From assembly GCA_025352345.1 (NCBI GenBank), contig JANXTP010000175.1:1-20362 (forward strand): 20,362 nt of DNA, written 5' to 3'. The position numbers were made by a program, and so were the translations under genes. This document shows, one piece after another, positions 1 through 6,591 of the stretch; position 1 is the first letter of the stretch; each line of letters opens with the position of its first letter. The notes beneath the pieces were generated by a model that was given only the letters and a program-made list of their open reading frames with translations, had not been told where the DNA came from and searched no databases. The stretch comes from Burkholderiales bacterium. Its GTDB lineage: Bacteria > Pseudomonadota > Gammaproteobacteria > Burkholderiales > Burkholderiaceae_C.

Positions 1-708
1 GGCTTTCGAGTTGACCTGGCGCACGACGCGGCCGGTAAAGCGTCCGCACAGATCGCGGGCGTCGATCTTGACCTTCAGCCTGTCGGTCGAACCCACGCGG
101 ACTGATGGAAACGTCGGCTGCAGCAGCGGCGAGCCGGTCAGCGCAGCGACTTCGCGCGCAACGCCGAACACGCTCAGCACATGCCCGAGGTTCGGCGTCA
201 GCTTCAGCGTGAACAGCGTGTCATCGAGCAGCAGGTGATCGCGCAGGCTGGCACCGACCTTGGCATCCGCCGCCAGCACCAGCAATCCGCCCTGTTCATC
301 GGACAGTTTCAGCTCACGCGCCGAGCACAGCATGCCCTGGCTTTCGACGCCACGCAGCTTGCCGAGCTTGATGCGAAACGGCTCGGCACTCACCTTCTCA
401 TCGGCCGGTGGCAGTTCGGCGCCGACGGTGGCGCATGGCACCTTGATGCCGACGCGCACGTTCGGTGCGCCGCAGACGATGTTCAGCGGCGCCGCCGCAC
501 CGACGTCGACCTGGCAGACGTTCAGCCGATCGGCATCGGGATGGCGCTCAACCGCCAGCACTTCGCCGACCACCACACCAGTGAACGGCGGCGCGGCCGG
601 GCGCAACTCTTCGACCTCCATGCCGGCCATGGTCAGCAGGTCGGCCAGCTCGGCGGTGTTCAAGGGCGGGTTGCAGAACTCGCGCAGCCACGACTCGGGG
701 AATTGCAT
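1..708 (-). CDS. pheT: Phenylalanyl-tRNA synthetase beta subunit, N-terminal part (partial)
   Basis: The beta subunit of the alpha2-beta2 phenylalanyl-tRNA synthetase helps bind tRNA and edits Tyr-tRNA(Phe) in the cytoplasm. Only the first 236 codons are present; the frame stays open to position 1, so the 3' end lies outside the window. The protein begins MQFPESWLREF and runs through the family N-terminus (LADLLTMAGMEVEEL) into the EMAPII-like tRNA-binding domain, roughly residues 40-150, with HPDADRLNVCQVDVG, IVCGAPNVR and the GMLCSARELKL segment. The B3/B4 editing part would follow. The ATG at 708 has a GAAGG-type ribosome site upstream and lies 36 bases after the pheS stop, so the two subunits are co-transcribed as expected. 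No damage is visible in the part seen. Confidence 0.96.
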   Translation of the reverse strand, partial: MQFPESWLREFCNPPLNTAELADLLTMAGMEVEELRPAAPPFTGVVVGEVLAVERHPDADRLNVCQVDVGAAAPLNIVCGAPNVRVGIKVPCATVGAELPPADEKVSAEPFRIKLGKLRGVESQGMLCSARELKLSDEQGGLLVLAADAKVGASLRDHLLLDDTLFTLKLTPNLGHVLSVFGVAREVAALTGSPLLQPTFPSVRVGSTDRLKVKIDARDLCGRFTGRVVRQVNSKA

Positions 709-744
709 CGCGTGAACCTTCGGGAATGGTCTTCTTATGAGGTC

Positions 745-1788
745 TTACTTGAACTGCGACAGGAAGCGCAGGTCGCCGTCGAAGAACAGGCGCAGGTCGT
801 TGACGCCGTAGCGCAGCATCGTCAAGCGGTCGGGGCCCATGCCGAAGGCGAAGCCGATGTAGCGCTCCGGGTCGAGACCGTAGTTGCGCACGACGTTCGG
901 GTGCACCTGGCCCGAGCCGGCCACTTCGAGCCAGCGCCCTTTCAGCGGGCCGCTGGCAAAGGCGATGTCGACCTCGGCCGACGGCTCGGTGAACGGGAAG
1001 AACGACGGGCGGAAGCGCAGCTGCAGGTCGTCGGTCTCGAAAAAGGTGCGGAAGAAATCGGTGAAGACAACCTTCAGGTCTTTGAAGCTGACGTTCTCGC
1101 CGATCCACAGGCCTTCGCACTGGTGGAACATCGGCGAGTGCGTCGCGTCGCTGTCAACACGGTAGGTACGGCCCGGCGCAATCACCCGAATCTCGGGCAT
1201 CGGATCTGCGCCGCGGTGCTTCTCGGCATGGGCGCGCGCATAGCGCACCTGCATCGGCGAGGTGTGCGGACGCAGGTTCAGCCAGCGGCCTTCGGCGTCT
1301 TTCACGTCGACGTAGAAGGTGTCCTGCATCGAGCGCGCGGGGTGGTTCTCGGGGTTGTTCAGCGCAGTGAAGCTGTACCAGTCGGTCTCGATCTCCGGGC
1401 CTTCGGCCACATCGAAACCCATCGAAGCGAAGATCGATTCGATGCGCTCCATCGTGCGCGACACCGGGTGCAGACCGCCTGTGCCACGCTGGCGGCCGGG
1501 CAGCGTCACATCGAGCGCCTCAGACCTCAGCTGCGCATCAAGTTCAGCATCGGCCAATGCCTGACGGCGCGCAGTCAGCGCCGCTTCGACCTGCTGCTTG
1601 GCGGCATTGATCAGCGCGCCGCGGGCTTTCTTGTCGTCGGGCGACAGCGCGGCCAGCGCTTTCAATTGATCGGTGAGGCGACCGGATTTGCCCAGGTAAC
1701 GCGCCTTCGCGTTTTCCAGATCGGACGGGGTGGTGGCTTGCGCGAAGTCGCGCTGCGCATCGTGCACCAGGGGTTCGAGGTCGTTCAT
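745..1788 (-). CDS. pheS: Phenylalanyl-tRNA synthetase alpha subunit
   Basis: This is the catalytic alpha subunit of class II phenylalanyl-tRNA synthetase, which charges tRNA(Phe) using ATP. The product has 347 residues, normal for the family. An N-terminal coiled-coil arm (about residues 1-85, with YLGKSGRLTDQLKAL) precedes the class II core. Motif 1 lies around HPVSRTMERI and GFDVAEGPEIE, motif 2 around FHQCEGLWIG, and motif 3 is GFAFGMGPDRLTMLRYG near the C-terminus. I chose the ATG at 1788 (MNDLEPLV). A TTG twelve codons upstream at 1824 is open but sits in the T-run of the preceding terminator and is not needed. The gene follows rplT after 141 bases containing three hairpins, so expression is probably controlled by attenuation, and it leads directly into pheT. 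Confidence 0.97.
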   Translation of the reverse strand: MNDLEPLVHDAQRDFAQATTPSDLENAKARYLGKSGRLTDQLKALAALSPDDKKARGALINAAKQQVEAALTARRQALADAELDAQLRSEALDVTLPGRQRGTGGLHPVSRTMERIESIFASMGFDVAEGPEIETDWYSFTALNNPENHPARSMQDTFYVDVKDAEGRWLNLRPHTSPMQVRYARAHAEKHRGADPMPEIRVIAPGRTYRVDSDATHSPMFHQCEGLWIGENVSFKDLKVVFTDFFRTFFETDDLQLRFRPSFFPFTEPSAEVDIAFASGPLKGRWLEVAGSGQVHPNVVRNYGLDPERYIGFAFGMGPDRLTMLRYGVNDLRLFFDGDLRFLSQFK

Positions 1789-1822
1789 CGGATCGAGGTC
1801 TGGCTTCAAACGGAACCGCCAC

Positions 1823-1849
1823 AAAAAAGGCCAACACGAGGTCGGCCTT
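1823..1849 (-). terminator. Intrinsic terminator/attenuator upstream of pheS
   Basis: On the minus strand, AAGGCCGAC, a five-base loop and GTTGGCCTT form a nine-pair stem with one G-U pair. The stem's 3' end runs into six T's. It lies 35 bases before the pheS ATG and 80 bases after the rplT stop. It can end the rplT transcript or, as in the E. coli pheST leader, act as an attenuator for pheST. No clear Phe-rich leader peptide with a start codon was found, so the mechanism is open. Confidence 0.8.
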
Positions 1850-1858
1850 GAAGGACTT

Positions 1859-1915
1859 GCACTGGTGGGGCTAACCCCGCCAGCGTGCCACGCTGCCTCA
1901 GGCCGAAGCCCGAGG
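1859..1915 (-). promoter_or_regulatory. Two further hairpins in the rplT-pheS leader
   Basis: Upstream of the terminator, the minus strand can form two more hairpins. The first (1896-1915) is CCTCGGGC, a TTCG tetraloop, then GCCTGAGG, eight pairs with one G-U. The second (1859-1888) is built from GCA-CTGG-GGGG against CCCC-CCAG-TGC with small bulges and a TTAG loop. With the terminator at 1823-1849 they make a three-hairpin leader between rplT and pheS. A regulatory role is inferred from position only. Confidence 0.5.
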
Positions 1916-1929
1916 ACAGATCGAAGCGG

Positions 1930-2286
1930 TCAAGCGAGTTGGGCCTTCACCTTCTCGACGATGCTGCCGAAACCGGCAGGATCGTTCACGGCCATGTCGG
2001 CGAGCACCTTGCGGTCGATCTCGATCGACAGCTTCTTCAGGCCGGCCATGAACTTGCTGTAAGTGACGCCGTGGCTGCGACTGCCAGCGTTGATCCGGGC
2101 GATCCACAAATTGCGGAACACGCGCTTCTTGGTGCGGCGGTCACGGTACGCGTACTGCCCAGCGCGCATGACGGCTTGCTTGGCAATGCGGAACACGTTC
2201 TTGCGACGGCCGCGGTAGCCCTTGGCGAGGGCGATGATCTTCTTGTGACGGGCACGGGCGGTTACACCACGTTTGACGCGAGGCAT
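1930..2286 (-). CDS. rplT: 50S ribosomal protein L20
   Basis: L20 binds 23S rRNA early in assembly of the 50S subunit and in several bacteria also represses translation of its own operon. The 118-residue product is full length. It starts MPRVKRGVTARARHKK, has the very basic N-terminal extension with GYRGRRKNVFRIAKQAVMRAG, and continues with the globular part containing LWIARINAGSRSHG and YSKFMAGLKK. The ATG at 2286 is preceded by AAGGAGAAAACGC, a strong ribosome site, and lies 20 bases after the rpmI stop. Order and spacing match the conserved infC-rpmI-rplT cluster. Confidence 0.99.
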   Translation of the reverse strand: MPRVKRGVTARARHKKIIALAKGYRGRRKNVFRIAKQAVMRAGQYAYRDRRTKKRVFRNLWIARINAGSRSHGVTYSKFMAGLKKLSIEIDRKVLADMAVNDPAGFGSIVEKVKAQLA

Positions 2287-2306
2287 GCGTTTTCTCCTTC
2301 AGTCAA

Positions 2307-2510
2307 TTACAGGCCGGCGAAAGGCAGCATCTGCTTGATGCGGCCCTTGTCGGTCTCGTGCACGGCAGTCACACCGCGCAGGTGGCGTTTGACCTTCGTG
2401 GACTTCTTGGTGAGGATGTGGCGCTTGAACGCTTGGCCCCGCTTGACGGTGCCACCCGGGCGAACGCGAAATCGCTTCTTCGCGCTGCTCTTGGTCTTCA
2501 TCTTGGGCAT
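2307..2510 (-). CDS. rpmI: 50S ribosomal protein L35
   Basis: L35 is a small basic protein of the large ribosomal subunit. The 67-residue product starts MPKMKTKSSAKKRFRVR and contains the family features GGTVKRGQAFKRHIL and TKKSTKVKRHLRG, with a normal C-terminus. The start at 2510 is supported by AAAAGGAG ten or so bases upstream. The 150 bases between infC and this gene fold into strong hairpins (see the leader entry), which suggests translational control of rpmI and rplT together. Confidence 0.99.
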   Translation of the reverse strand: MPKMKTKSSAKKRFRVRPGGTVKRGQAFKRHILTKKSTKVKRHLRGVTAVHETDKGRIKQMLPFAGL

Positions 2511-2532
2511 GACTGCTCCTTTTTAGTTGCTG

Positions 2533-2611
2533 CTGCAGGCGCCGGTACGACACGTACCGTCTTGTAGGCCTGCAGTCGCTTCTGCAAGCCACGGCGACCA
2601 GTCCGTGGCTT
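2533..2611 (-). promoter_or_regulatory. Structured mRNA leader upstream of rpmI (possible L20 control element)
   Basis: Read on the minus strand, two strong structures precede the rpmI ribosome site. At 2586-2611, AAGCCACGG and CCGTGGCTT form a perfect nine-pair stem around an eight-base loop. At 2533-2575, CTGCAGGC pairs with GCCTGCAG, and inside it CGGTACG and CGTACCG form a second perfect stem around TGT. L20 represses rpmI-rplT by binding structured mRNA in E. coli and in Firmicutes. That this element is the beta-proteobacterial equivalent is inference from position and structure. Confidence 0.6.
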
Positions 2612-2661
2612 CCAATTTCTCACCCAGGCGACCAAACCTGAGTGCTGTATTCCTTCAAATG

Positions 2662-3213
2662 TCAGGACTTTCGTTTCGGTCCCAACACCATGATCATCTG
2701 ACGCCCCTCTAGCTTGGGCATGTTCTCGACCACCGACACATCGGCCAACTCGTCGCGAATGCGCTCAAGCAGCCGCATGCCGATGTCCTGGTGGGTGATT
2801 TCCCGACCGCGATAGCGCAAGGTGACCTTGCCCTTGTCGCCGTCTTCCTCGATGAAGCGGCGCAGGTTGCGCATCTTGATCTGGTAGTCACCCTCATCGG
2901 TGCCGGGCCGGAATTTGACTTCCTTGACCTCGATCACCTTCTGCTTCGATTTGGCTTCGGCCGCTCGCTTTTGCTCTTGGTACTTGAACTTGCCGTAGTC
3001 CATCAGGCGGCAGACCGGGGGCTCGGCAGTGGCGGCAATCTCGACCAGATCGACATCCAACTCGCCTGCCATGCGCAGCGCTTCAAGGGTACTCACGATG
3101 CCCAAGGGCTCGTTTTCCACACCGTTCAACCGGACTTCGGGCGCCATGATCTCCCGATTGAGCCGGTGCTTGCGCTCGGCATTGGGGGTACGGCGATCAG
3201 CAAAAGTAGCGAT
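2662..3213 (-). CDS. infC: Translation initiation factor IF-3, with an AUC start codon
   Basis: IF-3 binds the 30S subunit, prevents premature joining of the 50S subunit and checks start-codon pairing. The sequence from the internal ATG at 3147 (MAPEVRLNGVENEP) lacks the normal N-terminus. Extending the frame upstream gives ATFADRRTPNAERKHRLNRE, typical of this family, reached from an ATC codon at 3213 with GAAAGG eight bases before it. No ATG, GTG or TTG offers the same start. The product is 183 residues, with the IF3 N-domain (LGIVSTLEALRMA, MDYGKFKYQEQ) and C-domain (EVKFRPGTDEGDY, QIKMRNLRRFIEEDGDKGKV). Rare AUU/AUC-type starts let IF-3 repress its own synthesis in enterobacteria, and the same control is likely here. 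The gene lies 105 bases after thrS. Confidence 0.95.
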   Translation of the reverse strand: MATFADRRTPNAERKHRLNREIMAPEVRLNGVENEPLGIVSTLEALRMAGELDVDLVEIAATAEPPVCRLMDYGKFKYQEQKRAAEAKSKQKVIEVKEVKFRPGTDEGDYQIKMRNLRRFIEEDGDKGKVTLRYRGREITHQDIGMRLLERIRDELADVSVVENMPKLEGRQMIMVLGPKRKS

Positions 3214-3318
3214 GGTTCAAACCTTTCAACGAACTCCAAGGCAACGGAATTCACACCAAAACATGCACACGCACCGGTCGATCAAAGGGCTGGGCGCTCC
3301 GGCTGGAAGCAGGAGAGA

Positions 3319-5238
3319 TCACGCTTTTTGAGCGATGCCGTCGGCGAACTTTGCGGAGAAGTCTGCCAGCGACATGACACCGAGGTCTTGATTTCCCCGG
3401 GCGCGTACTGCGATGGTCCCATTTGCCTTTTCCTTGTCACCCACGACAAGGATGTACGGGACCTTCTGCATTGAATGCTCTCGAATTTTATAGGTTATTT
3501 TCTCGTTGCGCAAATCGAGATTAACTCTAACTCCTTGTTTTTGAAGCGCTTTCGTCACTTCCTGCGCGTAATCGGCCTGGTGTTCGGAGATGTTGAGCAC
3601 GCTGATTTGCACCGGCGCCAGCCACGTCGGCAGCGCACCAGCGTGCTGCTCGATCAGGATGCCGATGAAGCGCTCCAGGCTGCCGACGATGGCCCGGTGC
3701 AGCACCATCGGCGTGGCGCGCTCGCCGGCTTCGGTGACGTATTCGGCGCCCAGGCGCTCCGGCATGTTGGGGTCGACCTGGATCGTGCCGCACTGCCACT
3801 GGCGGCCAATCGCGTCTTTCAGCGTGTATTCGATCTTGGGGCCGTAGAACGCGCCCTCGCCTGGCGTGACGATGAAGTCGCAGCCTGAGCGGCGCAGGCT
3901 TTCCATCAGCGCGAACTCGGCCTTGTCCCACAGCGCGTCGGAGCCGATGCGCTTTTCGGGGCGTGTCGCCACCTTGTAGATGATGTTGGTGAAGCCGAAG
4001 TCGGCATAGACCTTCTGCAGCAACGTGGTGAACGCGGTGCACTCGTCGAGGATCTGGTCTTCGGTGCAGAAGATGTGGCCGTCATCCTGCGTGAAACCAC
4101 GCACCCGCATGATGCCGTGCAGCGAGCCGCTGGGCTCGTTGCGATGGCATTGACCGAACTCGCCGAAGCGCAGTGGCAGATCGCGGTAGCTCTTGATGCC
4201 CTGCCTGAAGATCAGGATGTGGCCGGGACAGTTCATCGGCTTCAGCGCGTATTCGCGCTTTTCCGATTCGGTGGTGAACATGTTCTCGCGGTATTTGTCC
4301 CAGTGGCCGGTTTTTTCCCACAGGCCCTGGTCGAGCACCTGCGGGCCCTTGACCTCCTGGTAGCCGTTGTCCCGGTAAACAGCGCGCATGTACTGCTCCA
4401 CCTGCTGCCACACCGTCCAGCCCTTCGGGTGCCAGAACACCAGCCCCGGTGCGTGTTCGTCGATGTGGAACAGATCCAGTTCGCGGCCCAGCTTGCGGTG
4501 GTCGCGCTTCTCGGCCTCTTCGAGCATGTGCAGGTGCTGCTGCAGATCGTCTTTGCTCGCCCAGGCGGTGCCGTAGATGCGTTGCAGCATCTCGTTGCGG
4601 TGGTCGCCGCGCCAGTAGGCGCCGGCCACTTTCATCAGCTTGAAGTGCTTGAGTCGCCCGGTGCTCGGCACGTGCGGGCCACGGCACAGGTCCTCAAACG
4701 CGCCTTCGCGGTACAGCGACACGTCTTCGCCCGCCAGGATGCTTTCGATGATCTCGGCCTTGTAGGCTTCGCCGATGCCTTTGAAATGCGCCACCGCCTC
4801 GTCGCGCGGCAGCACGCGGCGCTCGACTTTTTCGTCCTTCTTCGCCAGCTCGGTCATCTTGGCTTCGATGGCGGCGAGGTCGTCCGGCGTAAAGGGGCGC
4901 TGGTACGAGAAGTCGTAGAAAAAGCCGTTCTCGATCACCGGGCCGATCGTCACCTGCGCCTCAGGGAACAACGTCTTGACCGCATAGGCCAGCAAGTGCG
5001 CCGTGGAGTGGCGGATGACATCGAGCCCGTCGGCATCCTTGTCGGTGATGATGGCCAGCGCCGTGTCCTGCTCGATCAGGTGACTGGTGTCGACCACTTT
5101 CGATGCAGTTCCGCTGCCAACCCGACCGGCCAGCGCCGCCTTGGCCAGCCCGCTACCGATGGACGCAGCCACATCGGCCACCGTCACCGGGCCGGGGAAC
5201 TGGCGCTGTGAGCCATCGGGCAACTGAATCGAAATCAT
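3319..5238 (-). CDS. thrS: Threonyl-tRNA synthetase
   Basis: Threonyl-tRNA synthetase charges tRNA(Thr) and edits Ser-tRNA(Thr) in the cytoplasm. The 639-residue product has the full domain set. A TGS domain (about 1-62, MISIQLPDGSQRQFPG) is followed by the second additional/editing domain with H77STAH81 and the later CRGPHVPSTG. The class II core has FGQCHRNEPSGSLHG and RVRGFTQDDGHIFC, and the C-terminal anticodon-binding domain has VNLDLRNEKITYKIREHS and VPYILVVGDKE. I chose the ATG at 5238, with GGAG eight bases upstream; the TTG one codon earlier is less likely. A hairpin with a T-run ends 19 bases before the start. The codons around 3475-3550 are strikingly AT-rich compared with the rest and may hide a promoter for infC. 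Confidence 0.98.
   Translation of the reverse strand: MISIQLPDGSQRQFPGPVTVADVAASIGSGLAKAALAGRVGSGTASKVVDTSHLIEQDTALAIITDKDADGLDVIRHSTAHLLAYAVKTLFPEAQVTIGPVIENGFFYDFSYQRPFTPDDLAAIEAKMTELAKKDEKVERRVLPRDEAVAHFKGIGEAYKAEIIESILAGEDVSLYREGAFEDLCRGPHVPSTGRLKHFKLMKVAGAYWRGDHRNEMLQRIYGTAWASKDDLQQHLHMLEEAEKRDHRKLGRELDLFHIDEHAPGLVFWHPKGWTVWQQVEQYMRAVYRDNGYQEVKGPQVLDQGLWEKTGHWDKYRENMFTTESEKREYALKPMNCPGHILIFRQGIKSYRDLPLRFGEFGQCHRNEPSGSLHGIMRVRGFTQDDGHIFCTEDQILDECTAFTTLLQKVYADFGFTNIIYKVATRPEKRIGSDALWDKAEFALMESLRRSGCDFIVTPGEGAFYGPKIEYTLKDAIGRQWQCGTIQVDPNMPERLGAEYVTEAGERATPMVLHRAIVGSLERFIGILIEQHAGALPTWLAPVQISVLNISEHQADYAQEVTKALQKQGVRVNLDLRNEKITYKIREHSMQKVPYILVVGDKEKANGTIAVRARGNQDLGVMSLADFSAKFADGIAQKA
3485..3513 (-). 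promoter_or_regulatory. Candidate sigma-70 promoter for infC inside thrS
   Basis: Within an AT-rich patch of thrS, the minus strand reads TTGCGC, 17 bases, then TAAAAT. The -10 box is close to consensus and the -35 box shares only TTG. It lies about 270 bases upstream of the infC AUC start. In E. coli, infC also has promoters inside thrS, which makes the assignment plausible but unproven. Confidence 0.4.
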
Positions 5239-5257
5239 CAAAGCTCCGTCGGAAATG

Positions 5258-5281
5258 AAAAAGCGCGGTCCACAACCGCGC
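5258..5281 (-). terminator. Hairpin with T-run between the HupE-like gene and thrS
   Basis: On the minus strand, GCGCGGT, a five-base loop TGTGG and ACCGCGC form a perfect seven-pair stem followed directly by TTTTT. It lies 35 bases after the stop of the HupE-like gene and 19 bases before the thrS ATG. It can terminate the upstream cluster. Because so little room remains before thrS, it may also sit in the thrS leader. A TAAAAT box at 5307-5312, upstream of it on the same strand, is a weak candidate -10 element. Confidence 0.75.
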
Positions 5282-5316
5282 CCTGCTTGAACCCTTGCAA
5301 TCGCAAATTTTAAGCG

Positions 5317-6591
5317 TCAAAACGGCAGGATCGCCAGGTTGGCCGTGCGGTCGACGAACCACAGCGAGCCGATGACGATGGCCACCGCTGAGCCACCGCG
5401 GATTACCACAAGCGGATACCAGCTCTGCCGGCGAAATGCGAACAGCGCGGTAACGGCGACCGCCACGATGCACAACTGCCCCAATTCGATGCCGAGATTG
5501 AACTGGAACAAGGCCCAGGCGAACTGCGCCGTCGGCAGGTTCAGCTCGCCCAGCACGCCGGCAAAACCGAAACCGTGGATCAGGCCGAACAGGAAGGTCA
5601 CGATGGCCCGGCGCCCGCGGAAGATCGGGGTCAGGTTGTCGATCGCGGCGAGCACGATGGTCACCGCGATCGCCGGTTCAATGAACGACGACGACAGCGA
5701 CACCAGCTTCAAGCCGGCAAGCGTCAACGTCACCGAATGCGCAATGGTGAACGCGGTCACGATCACGGCCACCGGCATGATGGCCTGCGCCAGGCGCTCC
5801 ACCGGCTGCCAGCCGGTCGTCGTGCGACGCATCACCGCAGGCAGCAGCAGCGCCAGCAGGAACAGCACATGGTCGTAGCCGCCGAGGATGTGCCGCGTGC
5901 CTTCCTTGACGAAGCCAGCGGACGCGTGCGACTCCGGCGGGGCTGCTGCCACAACGGCAACACTTTCGCTCGCTGCGACGCCGGCCGATGCCGATCCGGC
6001 AGCGTCCACGCTGGCGCCGGATGCGGCCGTCGGCGCTGATGCGGCCACCTTCGCCGCCAGCGGCAACACCTTGGTCGGGTCGAGCACCTGCACCACCGCC
6101 TCGCTGCCCGGTCGCTCGATCTTCGCGATGGCGCGGTGCGTCGGGTCGATCTCACGCAGCGCGCTGTAGCGGATCGTCGGCAGTGCAGCATCGACCGCAC
6201 AGCCGCCCGACCAGGTGAGCGCCGCATAAACACCATCGGCGCGGCGCTCAAGCGCAGTCGTTGCCGATTGCCATTGACAGCCATCGACCAGCACCCGGGC
6301 GGCCAGGTAGCGCTCGATGGCCGGATAGGCCGCGCGCACCTCGCCCCAGGTCAGTTGTCCATTCGCGTCGGCATCGATGTCGAGCACCGCATCAAGGTCG
6401 CGCAGCGCCAGGTCTACGCGCAGCGTCGATGCCGCACCGTCGAGCTTGAGTTGCAAATAGGCATCGCTGCCCTTGTGCGCCATGACTGGGCCGGCCAGCA
6501 GCAGGCAAACGCCCCAAGCCAGAACGCGCAGCAGGCGTATGCCGATCGTCGCCACCGACACGTCAGAGCAAGGCATCGAGACGCTGGTCAT
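5317..6591 (-). CDS. HupE/UreJ-type membrane protein with periplasmic EF-hand loop
   Basis: The 424-residue protein has a signal peptide (LLRVLAWGVCLLLAGPVMA, then HKG), a periplasmic part and a multi-pass C-terminal domain. Around residues 73-84, DADANGQLTWGE fits the 12-position EF-hand calcium loop. An Ala/Ser/Val-rich linker covers about 178-220. The membrane part, from about 232, has HILGGYDHVLFLLALLLP, FTIAHSVTLTLAG, FGLIHGFGFAGVLGEL and FQFNLGIELGQL, all typical of the HupE/UreJ_2 family. Characterised HupE/UreJ proteins are nickel permeases of hydrogenase or urease clusters, but no such genes are here, so the substrate is unknown. I chose the ATG at 6591, with AAGGAG ten bases upstream. 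The later ATG at 6576 lacks one. It overlaps the TPR gene by 29 bases, so the two are probably translationally coupled. Confidence 0.85.
   Translation of the reverse strand: MTSVSMPCSDVSVATIGIRLLRVLAWGVCLLLAGPVMAHKGSDAYLQLKLDGAASTLRVDLALRDLDAVLDIDADANGQLTWGEVRAAYPAIERYLAARVLVDGCQWQSATTALERRADGVYAALTWSGGCAVDAALPTIRYSALREIDPTHRAIAKIERPGSEAVVQVLDPTKVLPLAAKVAASAPTAASGASVDAAGSASAGVAASESVAVVAAAPPESHASAGFVKEGTRHILGGYDHVLFLLALLLPAVMRRTTTGWQPVERLAQAIMPVAVIVTAFTIAHSVTLTLAGLKLVSLSSSFIEPAIAVTIVLAAIDNLTPIFRGRRAIVTFLFGLIHGFGFAGVLGELNLPTAQFAWALFQFNLGIELGQLCIVAVAVTALFAFRRQSWYPLVVIRGGSAVAIVIGSLWFVDRTANLAILPF

Noticed and set aside
181..1851. A 556-codon plus-strand open frame opposite pheS and pheT
   Set aside because: It lies entirely opposite strongly conserved pheT/pheS sequence, its translation is rich in Arg, His, Gln and Val as expected for a GC-rich antisense frame, and no family is recognisable.
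4075..5211. A 378-codon plus-strand open frame opposite thrS
   Set aside because: This is an antisense shadow of thrS; no ribosome site or domain is seen.
5263..5281. The thrS leader hairpin as a tRNA(Thr) anticodon-arm mimic
   Set aside because: With a seven-base loop the anticodon position reads GTG rather than a Thr anticodon; the resemblance is too weak to claim.
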